From Nitrospirota bacterium (GTDB lineage Bacteria; Nitrospirota; Nitrospiria; Nitrospirales; Nitrospiraceae): a stretch of DNA of 64,000 bases. Shown here one piece after another: positions 9,137 to 19,336 of the stretch (the first letter of the stretch is position 1; each line of letters begins with the position of its first letter). Where the stretch lies: NCBI GenBank assembly GCA_004296885.1, contig SCVN01000023.1:513391-577390 (forward strand). Reading direction: 5' to 3'. The position numbers and the translations under genes were made by a program. Below the pieces are notes generated by a model that searched no databases, was not told the origin of the DNA, and saw nothing but the letters and a program-made list of their open reading frames with translations.

Positions 9137-9487
9137 ATGCGAAAGAACTCTGTGACAAGGTTCTTCGGTCGGTGGATCGGCCTGGTCGCTTTCTGGGCCG
9201 GGCTGTCCGCTTGTATGCAAGAAGCCTCCTTCGTCCGTGAAACGCCTTCGGGAGGCGTCATCGGGTTCTCTTACACCAAAGAAATCGAAACGGTTTCCTC
9301 GCTCGGCCGTAACGAAGCCCTGACCTTGATGGATAGAAAATGCCCGACCGGATACCGCATCGTAAAGGAGGGAGTGCTCCCGAGGGTCAATGAGAAGGTG
9401 GACCAGAAATGGCGGGGAACGGTGAATACCGTGTACGATGGCGGCGTCGAAGAGCGGCTCTGGGGCATCCAATTCTCGTGCAAGTAA
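9137..9487 (+). CDS. Small predicted lipoprotein of unknown function
   Basis: A 116-residue product from ATG 9137; a GTG at 9122 is in frame but inside a hairpin. The N-terminus is a lipoprotein signal, basic then hydrophobic, ending in LSAC. The mature part has two further cysteines (DRKCPTGYRIV and the terminal FSCK), which could form a disulfide. The GFSYTKEIE and CPTGYRIV stretches resemble small periplasmic proteins of unknown function. It lies in the lipoprotein-rich block downstream of the Pst operon, so a cell-envelope role is likely but untested. Confidence 0.6.
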   Translation: MRKNSVTRFFGRWIGLVAFWAGLSACMQEASFVRETPSGGVIGFSYTKEIETVSSLGRNEALTLMDRKCPTGYRIVKEGVLPRVNEKVDQKWRGTVNTVYDGGVEERLWGIQFSCK

Positions 9488-9606
9488 TCCCGGACTCCGC
9501 CCCACAGTCATTCACCTACGTCGCGGCGCAGCCCAGGCGCAACAGGGTCGCGAACGACATACCAGACCATGCGTCAACACTTAACACACCCGTGAAGGAT
9601 CGCTTC

Positions 9607-10590
9607 GTGTTTCGGCATACCATGCGCTCCCGACCCAGCCCGATCATTCCCCTTCTCCTTATAGTACTGCTCTGCACGGCGCCCGCTTGCGGTGCGCTGA
9701 GCCATGAGCGGCTCGTCTACAATGAACGGGATGTGCAGATAGGCACCGAGCACGATCCTTCCACCAGCAGTTCCCCGCCCACCGTCCTGAACAGTCACCC
9801 GGCTCGTTTGACGGTGGAAGATATCCGGGCCCTGCTCAGTTCGGTTCAGGTCAGCGGCTGGAGCGGCATGGTCGGCGGCCTCCTCAGGGACCCCACACCC
9901 ATCCCTTTGCTCAAAGAAGAAGAGTTGAATCTGGTGGCCAAGCCTCTGGTGTCTGCACTGAGCCAGGCAAGACCGGACGAACGGGTGTTCTTCTCAGTTC
10001 CCAATCTGGCTGTCCGCTACAACGAGGACCGGACGGCCGGGTCCCTCTTCATTCGCGGACCCTACCTGCACCTGACGCTGCAAGACCACACGGCCTTTGT
10101 GCGCACCGACACGGCCGGCGGGGAGGACTATAAGGACCCGCGGGACTTCAAAGGGATGCATCTCTGGCTGGCGAGGCCGGCTCAACCAGCCTCGCTCTCT
10201 CCGGCGGACACACCGGCCTGGGGCCCCTTTGAGAAAGTCCATATTTCAATGAAGATTCAGGATGTCCTGGCGGCCCGCTCACTCCCTATCGCCGCCCAGA
10301 CGGGACAGCCAGTACCGCAGGTGCCTGCTGCACAACTGGTCCCAGTCATTCCTACGCTACCAACCTCCAAGGGCAGTTCAGGCGCACCAACTACAGCCGA
10401 GTCGGCGGAAGACTTACGTCTGATGCTTCGCGAACTCTCCTCCGCCAACCTCGAGCTCCGCTCGCGCTTGAAAGACCAAGCCCAAGACATGCAGTCGCTC
10501 AAAGACGAGCTGGCAAAACTGAAACAAGAACTGACGGACAGCAAGCCCAAAGCCAAGTCTCGCCGCAAACCCGCCGCGCCACAGCAATAG
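9607..10590 (+). CDS. Predicted lipoprotein with C-terminal coiled coil
   Basis: Unknown family, 327 residues. GTG 9607 is preceded by GAAGGA at good spacing; ATG 9622 is the alternative. The signal sequence ends in an APAC lipobox. Residues about 40-230 form a mixed domain of no recognised family (ARLTVEDIRALLSSVQVSGWSG...). A proline- and serine-rich linker follows, then a coiled coil (about 275-315, LMLRELSSANLELRSRL...DELAKLKQEL) and a Lys/Arg-rich tail. The tail could touch peptidoglycan or nucleic acid, which is speculation. It sits between porin/Slp and TPR lipoprotein genes. Confidence 0.6.
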   Translation: MFRHTMRSRPSPIIPLLLIVLLCTAPACGALSHERLVYNERDVQIGTEHDPSTSSSPPTVLNSHPARLTVEDIRALLSSVQVSGWSGMVGGLLRDPTPIPLLKEEELNLVAKPLVSALSQARPDERVFFSVPNLAVRYNEDRTAGSLFIRGPYLHLTLQDHTAFVRTDTAGGEDYKDPRDFKGMHLWLARPAQPASLSPADTPAWGPFEKVHISMKIQDVLAARSLPIAAQTGQPVPQVPAAQLVPVIPTLPTSKGSSGAPTTAESAEDLRLMLRELSSANLELRSRLKDQAQDMQSLKDELAKLKQELTDSKPKAKSRRKPAAPQQ

Positions 10591-10606
10591 TTTACACAGA
10601 TGTAAC
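10591..10606 (+). promoter_or_regulatory. Candidate Pho box upstream of the TPR lipoprotein
   Basis: TTTACACAGATGTAAC shares the TTTAC-N6-(T/G)TAAC layout of the motifs at 2208 and 6749, with an 11-nt period. It begins immediately after the stop codon of the preceding gene and about 90 nt before the next start. Confidence 0.42.
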
Positions 10607-10696
10607 AGGCTCGCTATCCGCCAGTAATGGCGGCAGGTTAGAGTTCTACGCATGTTGACTCGGAACTCACGAACCGCCACCGACCCGGAGGTATTG

Positions 10697-11575
10697 ATGA
10701 CCGCCTCTACACCCACTGCGTCCCAACTGCTCGGCGCCCTGACGGCCCTCCTCCTCACTTGGGGCTGTACCGCTGTGCAGACAAACCATCCTCAGGCCAC
10801 AGACCCCTTCGCCAGGATCATGGCGCAAGGCGAACAGGAGTTTACGCAGGGGCAGAGCGATCGAGCCGTGGCAAGCTTCTCGCGGGCGATCCGGATGGAA
10901 CCGGCCAGAGCCGAGGCGTGGAATGCCTTGGCCTTCGTCAAAATGCACCAGGGAAAACGGGCGGAAGCCGTCCACGACCTATCCCAAGCCACCACGCTTG
11001 CTCCGGAGAACGTCCTCTATCGCAACAACCTCGGCGTCGCCTACCTCGAACTTGGGAATCCGGCTTCGGCGCTCGATGTCCTCCAGGAGGCGGTTCGACT
11101 TTCTCCCCGGTCGGCTCTGGCGCTCACCCATCGGGGGCTCGCCTATCGCCAGCTCGGACGGTTGGACGAAGCCTTGGCCGACTTCAACGCTGCCCTGGAT
11201 CTTGATAATCGCATGGCAGCCGCCTATGCGAACAGGGCCGTGGTCCATGCCCTCAAGCGCGACTTTCTTCTGGCCAAACAAGACCTGGACCGGGCGGAAG
11301 CCCTCGACCGATCCCTTGCCGAGGTCTATGAGAGCCGCGGCTTGATCCAGATCCTGACGGGAGAATTCGACCTTGCGGTGCAGGATCTGTCTCAGGCTCT
11401 TGCGCTTGGAGCGACCGACAACCTCCTCTATTTCAACCGAGCCGTAGCCTTGTCCATGTTGGGCGACTCAGCCAGCGCCCAGCGGGACTATCAGACGTCT
11501 TGCCAACGTGGCTATACCCCAGCTTGTCCGTTCAGCCAAGTTCATTACTCGCCTCCCTCTTCCGCAGCCCTTTAA
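10697..11575 (+). CDS. TPR-repeat lipoprotein
   Basis: The 292-residue product starts at ATG 10697 after GGAGGT; an in-frame ATG at 10652 lacks such a site. The lipobox is LTWGC. About six consecutive tetratricopeptide repeats follow (for example AEAWNALAFVKMHQGKRAEAVHDLSQA and NRAVVHALKRDFLLAKQDLDRA), a scaffold for protein-protein contacts, here presumably periplasmic and anchored to a membrane. The C-terminus holds two cysteines (SCQRGYTPACPF). The candidate Pho box upstream groups it with the phosphate-response block. Partners are unknown. Confidence 0.8.
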   Translation: MTASTPTASQLLGALTALLLTWGCTAVQTNHPQATDPFARIMAQGEQEFTQGQSDRAVASFSRAIRMEPARAEAWNALAFVKMHQGKRAEAVHDLSQATTLAPENVLYRNNLGVAYLELGNPASALDVLQEAVRLSPRSALALTHRGLAYRQLGRLDEALADFNAALDLDNRMAAAYANRAVVHALKRDFLLAKQDLDRAEALDRSLAEVYESRGLIQILTGEFDLAVQDLSQALALGATDNLLYFNRAVALSMLGDSASAQRDYQTSCQRGYTPACPFSQVHYSPPSSAAL

Positions 11576-11606
11576 GCCACCTCCCTCATATTCCTTAAGA
11601 CGCAGG

Positions 11607-11635
11607 GCTAGGCCGGTTATTTCGACCGGCCTAGC
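11607..11635 (+). terminator. Terminator-like hairpin after the TPR lipoprotein
   Basis: A perfect 11-bp inverted repeat, GCTAGGCCGGT-N7-ACCGGCCTAGC, is followed by AAAATTTATT. It ends the Pho-associated block. Confidence 0.7.
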
Positions 11636-11646
11636 AAAATTTATTG

Positions 11647-11675
11647 TTGCATTAATGTAAATTCTATGTTAAATA
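11647..11675 (+). promoter_or_regulatory. Candidate sigma-70 promoter for Slp copy 2
   Basis: TTGCAT (11647-11652), 17 nt, TAAATA (11670-11675) in an unusually AT-rich gap. Just downstream, GTTAC (11679) and ATTAC (11690) are 11 nt apart and may be a degenerate relative of the Pho-box motif. Confidence 0.4.
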
Positions 11676-11745
11676 ATTGTTACGTTTAAATTACGAAATT
11701 GTTATCGGTAGTCCCATTCAAGGATTCCAAGTAAGGAGGTGACCC

Positions 11746-12279
11746 ATGAAAGCCTTCACCGTCACTTTAATGGCCGCCCTGGCTGCCCCCGTCCTGGCCT
11801 ATGCCGCCCCGTCGCTTTTCCCCGCCGGCATAACCAACGACATTACCCCAAACGTGGAGTTTGGCGTGCTCAAGGCCAAGCCGGACACCTATAAGGGACG
11901 CGCTGTTCAGTTGGCCGGCCGCATCATGGAAGTCCGAGAGGTGGACAATGGCACCTTAATCGTAGCCAAGCAGCTCCCCATTCAGGAGTATCCAGCCTAT
12001 GGCCCGGTGGAGACCGTCGGATCCACTGGGCTCATTGCGGTTCTGTATCCGGGAAAAGTCGATCCGGCAGGACTTAGGGATGGCAATAAGTTCATCGTGG
12101 TCGCTGAAATGCAGGGAGCCAAAGCGGTGAGCTTTGACGGGGCCACGAGGCCGCAGACCTATCTCCTCGCCCGCTGCATGCATGTCTGGAAGACCGGAAG
12201 ATATTACGAGATCTCCGACTTCCCCCACGTAGCGGACGGCTATTACCCCTTGGAAGAACAGACCTATTGCACCAAGTAA
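11746..12279 (+). CDS. Slp-family periplasmic protein (copy 2, no lipobox cysteine)
   Basis: A 177-residue Slp-like protein with a strong AAGGAGGT ribosome site. The signal peptide ends in LAYAAP with no lipobox cysteine, so this copy is predicted to be soluble or cleaved by signal peptidase I, unlike its two paralogues. The core LAGRIMEVREVDNGTLIVAKQLPIQEYPAYGP is close to copy 1, and the conserved C-terminal cysteines (RCMHVW, QTYC) are kept. It is probably transcribed alone: a promoter candidate precedes it and a long hairpin follows. Confidence 0.75.
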   Translation: MKAFTVTLMAALAAPVLAYAAPSLFPAGITNDITPNVEFGVLKAKPDTYKGRAVQLAGRIMEVREVDNGTLIVAKQLPIQEYPAYGPVETVGSTGLIAVLYPGKVDPAGLRDGNKFIVVAEMQGAKAVSFDGATRPQTYLLARCMHVWKTGRYYEISDFPHVADGYYPLEEQTYCTK

Positions 12280-12297
12280 GTTGCCGTAGCCTCTCCA

Positions 12298-12338
12298 CCA
12301 GGGCAGACCCGACACAGAACGTGTCGGGTCTGCCCTGG
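12298..12338. terminator. Long perfect hairpin after Slp copy 2
   Basis: An 18-bp perfect stem (12298-12315 with 12321-12338) with a 5-nt AGAAC loop lies 18 nt after the stop of Slp copy 2. There is no T-run on either strand. It lies between the convergent Slp copies 2 and 3 and may block transcription in both directions. Confidence 0.65.
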
Positions 12339-12473
12339 CCCTTCCCTCTCCGCCCGCTTCGCGTCACTCGCACATTCCCAATAGCGGTGACAAGCTGCTT
12401 GTGAAGTCAGGCAGGGCTCCGCCGCACGGGAAGAACGACGGACATGTATGAGATAACCGTCGGTCTCACCGAT

Positions 12474-13016
12474 TCACGGGTTTTGAGGCAGGCAGTAAGT
12501 CTGTTCGGCGAGGGGATAAAATCCATCCGGCAAATCCGGAAAGTCCCGGATGGCATAGCGGCCCGTTTTCCAAACATGGAGGCACCGCGCAATCAAATAG
12601 GGCACGGCTTTGGAGGCCCCGTCAATGACAATCGTTTCGGTTCCTCGCATCTCCCCTATCAGCAAAAACTTATTCGCATGCTGAAGGCCAGCCGGCTCTA
12701 CCGACCCCAGATAGGTAAATACAAAGTCCCCGATCGGCTTCACGTGATCGATGGGGCGGCGAGAGGGACGTTCCTGGACCGGGAGTTCCTGGGCAACGAT
12801 CACAAGGCCCTTATCCTTCCGTTCGGCTGAAACGATACGCCCGCCCAAGAGAACCATCTGTCCCTTGAGGTAGGTATCGGCCTCGGCGTTAAAGATGCCG
12901 AATTGCATGCCCGGATCGACCTTTTGCTCCACGCCAGACGGGAAGAGCGGATCGGCGGCGCAAGCTGCCAGCACCCACGGAGCCATGGCCATCAGGCCGA
13001 CAGTTCTTGCCCGCAC
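12474..13016 (-). CDS. Slp-family outer-membrane lipoprotein (copy 3)
   Basis: A 180-residue lipoprotein convergent with copy 2. It starts at GTG 13016, placed 6 nt after AGGAGGT on the minus strand. The lipobox is LAAC. The core LLGGRIVSAERKDKGLVIVAQELPVQ and the C-terminal RCLHVWKTGRY...EQTYC tie it closely to copies 1 and 2. The Slp family is known from E. coli as a starvation-induced outer-membrane lipoprotein; the function of this copy is unknown. Confidence 0.75.
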   Translation of the reverse strand: MRARTVGLMAMAPWVLAACAADPLFPSGVEQKVDPGMQFGIFNAEADTYLKGQMVLLGGRIVSAERKDKGLVIVAQELPVQERPSRRPIDHVKPIGDFVFTYLGSVEPAGLQHANKFLLIGEMRGTETIVIDGASKAVPYLIARCLHVWKTGRYAIRDFPDLPDGFYPLAEQTYCLPQNP

Positions 13017-13094
13017 GGTTTACCTCCTCGATCTGACCGGCAACAACCAGACACTCAGCGCAACAAGAGAACGCAGAGAAGGACAGGTGCCCGC

Positions 13095-13124
13095 ATCATA
13101 GGACACCAAGCGAGGCTTCGGCAA
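13095..13124 (-). promoter_or_regulatory. Candidate sigma-70 promoter for Slp copy 3
   Basis: On the minus strand, TTGCCG (13124-13119), 18 nt, TATGAT (13100-13095), about 80 nt ahead of the GTG start. Confidence 0.4.
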
Positions 13125-13375
13125 GCTTCATGACACCCGAAGGCATAGGACGCCGGCGTCCACGGCTTGGCAATATCCAGAGGACAGCCACGAGCTGTTG
13201 GGAAACGACATCGAGGTAACGGCGGTGAATCACTCACCCACATCGGAAAGCGGCTTCCGATATCGTACCGAAATATCAACGAAGCGGTGATCCTGGTGCC
13301 CCCCAGGTGATGGTCGCAGAGGCGCAGCGCTGAAGTTGAGCCGGAGGAACCGAGGGCTAGCCGCCTATGGGAGGG
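13125..13375. other. Non-coding gap
   Basis: Part of a 359-nt stretch without a credible gene (13017-13375). Only short, compositionally poor open frames occur, and none has a ribosome site. Beyond the candidate promoter of Slp copy 3, I see no RNA gene or repeat here. Confidence 0.4.
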
Positions 13376-13612
13376 CTATTCGGTTTCCCTGATCATCCAC
13401 CCTTTTTTCATGACGCAACGCTCGGTTGCCTCCAGCACCATGTAGCGGTTCCCCTGCTGCAACTTGGGATCTTTCAGCACATCGGACTCGCACCTGTTGT
13501 AGTCCTCCGTAAACGCCCCCTCAGGCTTGTTGGGATGAACCCATGAGCTAGCGCCGCAGGCCGTCAGTTGGACCACCACCGCCATCACTACAAGGATTTT
13601 TAAGACTCTCAT
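13376..13612 (-). CDS. Small predicted lipoprotein
   Basis: A 78-residue lipoprotein: MRVLKILVVMAVVVQLTAC signal with lipobox LTAC, then a short mature part with two cysteines (NRCESDV, ERCVMKKGWM) that may pair. The CVMKKGW ending resembles small entericidin- or DUF-type envelope lipoproteins, but I do not recognise the family. The start at 13612 follows a GGGGGAAGAG site. The frame is open upstream but runs antisense to the tRNA, so I cut it here. A good promoter lies 40-70 nt upstream. Confidence 0.68.
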   Translation of the reverse strand: MRVLKILVVMAVVVQLTACGASSWVHPNKPEGAFTEDYNRCESDVLKDPKLQQGNRYMVLEATERCVMKKGWMIRETE

Positions 13613-13651
13613 CTCTTCCCCCCCTTCAATTGGACGGCGCTTGAGCGCGAT

Positions 13652-13680
13652 AAAATAGACCAGCCGCTTGGCCCCGTCAA
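13652..13680 (-). promoter_or_regulatory. Sigma-70 promoter for the 78-residue lipoprotein
   Basis: On the minus strand, TTGACG (13680-13675), exactly 17 nt, TATTTT (13657-13652). This is one of the best promoter matches in the window and is correctly placed before the start at 13612. Confidence 0.6.
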
Positions 13681-13758
13681 GCCGCGCCGGCCAGGAACGG
13701 CCAACGAATCGCCAAGGCTTGCCAGGGAACGGAGCCCCAGTGTACTCTCTGGGTCGGT

Positions 13759-13833
13759 GCTGGCGTAGCTCAATGGCAGAGCATCGGTTTTGTAAACCGA
13801 CGGTTGGAGGTTCAATTCCTCTCGCCAGCTCCA
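13759..13833 (+). tRNA. tRNA-Thr (anticodon UGU)
   Basis: Cloverleaf by eye: acceptor GCTGGCG pairs with CGCCAGC, and the D arm contains GTAGCTCAATGGCAGAGC. The anticodon stem TCGGT/ACCGA encloses loop TTTGTAA, giving anticodon TGT, and the T arm is GGAGGTTCAATTCCTC. The discriminator is T and CCA is encoded (13831-13833). Confidence 0.93.
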
Positions 13834-13849
13834 CACCGAGCTTGCTGAG

Positions 13850-13880
13850 CCGCCGGCCCTCCCACTTCAAGGGCCGGCGG
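13850..13880 (+). terminator. Terminator after tRNA-Thr
   Basis: An 11-bp perfect GC-rich stem, CCGCCGGCCCT with AGGGCCGGCGG, and a 9-nt loop, 17 nt after the tRNA. It is followed by a TA- and T-rich stretch. Confidence 0.65.
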
Positions 13881-13913
13881 AGAACACCTTATTAGCTTTC
13901 TTTTGAGGTCTTC

Positions 13914-14120
13914 ATGGCAGTCCGTGATCGCGAATGGCCGGCTTATACCCAGTGGTACTGCTGCCCTGCCTGCCACCGCCTGTGGACGTTCCAGGGCACG
14001 GAGGTCGTGGCCCTGGATACGAAGTTTGCGCTGGCCCCCGCCCGGCCCAGCAACGGTGTTCCGGCCAGGGTCTGCACCGTCTGCGAAGGCGACCATACCG
14101 CGCCCGTCGCCGAGATCTGA
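13914..14120 (+). CDS. Small zinc-ribbon-like protein
   Basis: A 68-residue protein with two paired-cysteine knuckles, YCCPAC near residue 18 and CTVC near residue 55, as expected for a single zinc ribbon. A GAGGT site precedes the ATG by 6 nt. The aromatic stretch WYCCPACHRLWTFQG is typical of small ribbon proteins, but no specific function can be assigned. Overlapping frames in this span are shadows. Confidence 0.6.
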   Translation: MAVRDREWPAYTQWYCCPACHRLWTFQGTEVVALDTKFALAPARPSNGVPARVCTVCEGDHTAPVAEI

Positions 14121-14124
14121 CGAA

Positions 14125-14203
14125 CAGCTGTTCAGCTTACAGCAGTCAGCCAGCAGCTGATGAATTCTCATCGGAAGCTGAAGGTTGACGGCTGACAGCT
14201 CCC
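14125..14203. repeat. Heptamer-array palindrome R1
   Basis: The left arm is a run of CAGCnnn 7-mers (CAGCTTA, CAGCAGT, CAGCCAG, CAGCTGA). The right arm carries the complement as nnGCTGA units. It fills the gap between convergent genes (stops at 14120 and 14213). Confidence 0.6.
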
Positions 14204-14212
14204 TTGGCTTAG

Positions 14213-15025
14213 CTATGCGCCCCCCATCCCTCCCCGAAACATCCGCTGGCGACGCGACGCCCCGTGCAGCGCGGCAAACAGATGCCCGCGAAAGATCAGC
14301 ATCGCCACAGCCAATGGCGGAGTCAACAGCATGACCAGCGCGGATCCGGCGGTCTCCGGCAGGCCCAGGTATCCGAGCCAGGCCGTGAGCAGCGTAAACG
14401 GCAGCACCAGCACCTGAAAGAAATCCAGCCCGGCTCCCCGTCCCAGACGCCCAGAAATCCCGAAGAAGAAGGACAGTCCTAGGGGCGTAACCAGTACGGC
14501 CAGAGGGAGAAACCACTCGATCCAGTTTTCCAAGACAAACTCGTAACTTTCCCGAATGACATCGAGCGGAGACTGGGGCCGCGCCTGATAGATGACTTCC
14601 GGCGCCGGGTTGAGCAGAATGAACAGGAGCATGAAGATCGCCGCGGCAAGGAAGGGGCCATTGGGATTGGCCGCCATGCCACGGTCCAGCACCATGATCG
14701 GCACCCAGAGCACAAACCCCACACCGATCACATCTCCGAAGTATCGTCCGAAGCTGTCCCAAATATCCTGAAACGTCATCCGTCGTATGCCGGCGACCGC
14801 CTGCTCGATCAGCCCGAGTGTTGCCCCGATCAACAGCGCATTGACCGCGCCCAGGATGAACCCACCGATCATACCCAAGGGCGCCGCCACCGAGGTCGCC
14901 AAGACCATCAGCCCCGCGAAAATCACCACAGCCAGGGCCAAGAGCCAGCTGCGAGCAAACGACTTCAGCGTGGCGCGCAGGGCGCCCCGGTAGAGTTCAA
15001 TGGTCGCGCGGACGATTCCTGTCAC
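14213..15025 (-). CDS. Integral membrane protein of unknown function
   Basis: A 270-residue protein with about six hydrophobic segments (FARSWLLALAVVIFAGLMVL, APLGMIGGFILGAVNALLIG, FLAAAIFMLLFILLNPAP, FLPLAVLVTPLGLSFFFGI, VLVLPFTLLTAWLGYLGL and others), starting at GTG 15025 after a GGGGG site. It has the look of DUF4013/YciC-like multipass proteins but I cannot place it. It follows the SDR gene by 33 nt on the same strand, so the two are probably co-transcribed. Confidence 0.65.
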   Translation of the reverse strand: MTGIVRATIELYRGALRATLKSFARSWLLALAVVIFAGLMVLATSVAAPLGMIGGFILGAVNALLIGATLGLIEQAVAGIRRMTFQDIWDSFGRYFGDVIGVGFVLWVPIMVLDRGMAANPNGPFLAAAIFMLLFILLNPAPEVIYQARPQSPLDVIRESYEFVLENWIEWFLPLAVLVTPLGLSFFFGISGRLGRGAGLDFFQVLVLPFTLLTAWLGYLGLPETAGSALVMLLTPPLAVAMLIFRGHLFAALHGASRRQRMFRGGMGGA

Positions 15026-15058
15026 GTATCTGTCCCCCTTCTTGCTTCTTCCCGCCTA

Positions 15059-15856
15059 TCAGCTTCCCTTTGACCGCCTCATCCACCAGGCGGCACCTCT
15101 CGCGAGCAGTCCCCTAGGCACCCACCGGCCCAGCCAATCGGTCAGTGCCCCGCTCCAGTGTGTCGTGACGACCGTGCGCCCGCTACCCAATGCCCCCAGG
15201 GACGCGGCCACGACCTCCGCAGATGTCTGGGCCCTGAACGGACCCTTCTGGTGCGATCCGGCCGTCTGATGAAAATCGGTCAGCGTGGCGCCGGGGCAGC
15301 AGACCTGGATACGCACGCCGGCCGGGCGAACCTCTTCGGCCAGGGCCTCCGAAAAGGCGATGAGGAACGATTTCGTCGCTGCATATTCCGTCATGCCGGC
15401 AATCGGCATGAAACCCGCCGTCGAGGCCACATTGATGATGGCGCCGGACCGACGTTCGACCATGCCGGGCAGAAACAGCCGGCAGCTTTCGACGACGGTA
15501 TTCACGTGCAGCCGGAGCATGGCCTGGATGCGGGCCATCGACATGGCGATAAAGTCCCCGCTCGACCCGAATCCGGCGTTGTTGATCAAGAGGTCCACCG
15601 CCGCACGACGCTCTCGCGCGGCCTGGTACAGCCGATGGGCCGCCTCCGGGTCGGACAGCTCCAGCAGCGCGATATCCGCTTGTACCTGGTGTCGTCCCGT
15701 CAATTCCGAGGCGAGCAGTTCCAGCTTGGGACGATCCCTCGCCACCAACAGGAGATCATAGCCACGGAAGGCCAGCACACGGGCATACTCGGCCCCAATC
15801 CCCCGGGACGCCCCGGTGATCACGGCAAAGGACCGTGTAGTTCCTTGATTTGCCAC
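15059..15856 (-). CDS. Short-chain dehydrogenase/reductase (SDR)
   Basis: Classical SDR oxidoreductase, 265 residues. It has the NAD(P)-binding TGASRGIG near residue 14, the NNAG motif near 91, the catalytic Ser in NVASTAG and the YxxxK pair in YAATK. An Arg after the first strand (VARDR) suggests NADPH preference. Substrate is unknown. It starts at GTG 15856 after GAGG. It is divergent from clpB. Confidence 0.85.
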   Translation of the reverse strand: MANQGTTRSFAVITGASRGIGAEYARVLAFRGYDLLLVARDRPKLELLASELTGRHQVQADIALLELSDPEAAHRLYQAARERRAAVDLLINNAGFGSSGDFIAMSMARIQAMLRLHVNTVVESCRLFLPGMVERRSGAIINVASTAGFMPIAGMTEYAATKSFLIAFSEALAEEVRPAGVRIQVCCPGATLTDFHQTAGSHQKGPFRAQTSAEVVAASLGALGSGRTVVTTHWSGALTDWLGRWVPRGLLARGAAWWMRRSKGS

Positions 15857-16145
15857 ACATACCTCGCGCGCGACAATAGTCCGGGCTGGCCCTTGGGGTC
15901 AAGCGGGTTATCCCACACCTGTCCGGCAAATATAGAGCAGGAGGAAGCCCCGCGAGGCGCGCCCCATCCGCGACCTTCCGCGAAGCTACGCCTTACGCCG
16001 ACCACCCCCTGAGAGACGCATACATAGAATCTCGGGCGATTCTGCATTTACCCGGCTCAGGTCGTTGACTTGAAGGCTGGCATGATTATTGTTCTCTCAT
16101 ATTCGCATCGCTTGCCTCATAATAAGGCCCTGGAGGACATCAAAC

Positions 16146-18749
<2,604 letters not shown>

Positions 18750-18770
18750 CCGTCGGCCTTGCCCCGGGGC

Positions 18771-18798
18771 TTGACCGGCCGTCAAACCTGGTTATCTA
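18771..18798 (+). promoter_or_regulatory. Candidate promoter for hsp20
   Basis: TTGACC (18771-18776), 16 nt, TATCTA (18793-18798), placed between clpB and the Hsp20 start. The two heat-shock genes may also be read through from clpB. Confidence 0.35.
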
Positions 18799-18866
18799 AA
18801 GCACTGGTTCGCAGGCGGATAAAACAGGCCATCGAGCCATTCATTCACATAAGGAAGGGGGATGCT

Positions 18867-19280
18867 ATGACCCTGATGACATACACACCGTTTGATCGGC
18901 AGATCGATCAGCTCTTCAACGAGACGCTCGGGCTGCGGAGCAAACCCGCGGCGGCATGGGCACCTCGTTGCAACGTTTACGAGGATGAGCAGCGCTTTGT
19001 GGTAGAGGCGGCTCTGCCCGGGATGGATGCGAAGGAAATTGATATCCAGGTCGAGGATGGGATACTGACCTTGGCGGGCGAGCGCAAAACCGCGCACAAG
19101 CCCGACCAGACCTATCTGGTCAAGGAAATCGGCTTGGGACCATTTTCCCGGTCCTTCACGTTGCCGACCAACGTGGATCAGGGAAAGGTCGCCGCATCCT
19201 ACAAGCAAGGCGTGCTGGTGATCGAACTGCCCAAGCGCGAGGAAACCAAACCGCGCCGCATCACGATCGACGCCGAGTAA
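18867..19280 (+). CDS. Small heat-shock protein, Hsp20/alpha-crystallin family
   Basis: ATP-independent holdase of 137 residues. The alpha-crystallin domain spans about residues 35-130, from CNVYEDEQRFVVEAALPGM to the conserved GVLVIELPKRE (the A-x-x-x-G-V-L signature is AASYKQGVLVI). The C-terminal RRITIDAE supplies an I-x-I anchor. The start follows a purine-rich GGAAGGGGG site. It lies 117 nt after clpB, a natural partner in protein rescue. Confidence 0.93.
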   Translation: MTLMTYTPFDRQIDQLFNETLGLRSKPAAAWAPRCNVYEDEQRFVVEAALPGMDAKEIDIQVEDGILTLAGERKTAHKPDQTYLVKEIGLGPFSRSFTLPTNVDQGKVAASYKQGVLVIELPKREETKPRRITIDAE

Positions 19281-19290
19281 GGCAAGCACC

Positions 19291-19334
19291 GAATGGCCGG
19301 GCGGGGGAGCAGCCGCTCTCCCGCCCGGCCATTC
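19291..19334. terminator. Bidirectional terminator between convergent genes
   Basis: A 15-bp perfect stem (19291-19305 with 19320-19334), extended by four inner pairs around a CAGCCG loop. It begins 10 nt after the hsp20 stop and ends 2 nt before the stop of the minus-strand gene at 19337. Confidence 0.7.
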
Positions 19335-19336
19335 CC

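Noticed and set aside
13613..13870. N-terminal extension of the small lipoprotein frame
   Set aside because: It runs antisense through tRNA-Thr and its terminator; a promoter and ribosome site place the start at 13612.
16065..16092. Sigma-32 heat-shock promoter for clpB
   Set aside because: CTTGAA is present, but no CCCCAT-type -10 lies at 11-16 nt; only an average sigma-70-like match remains.
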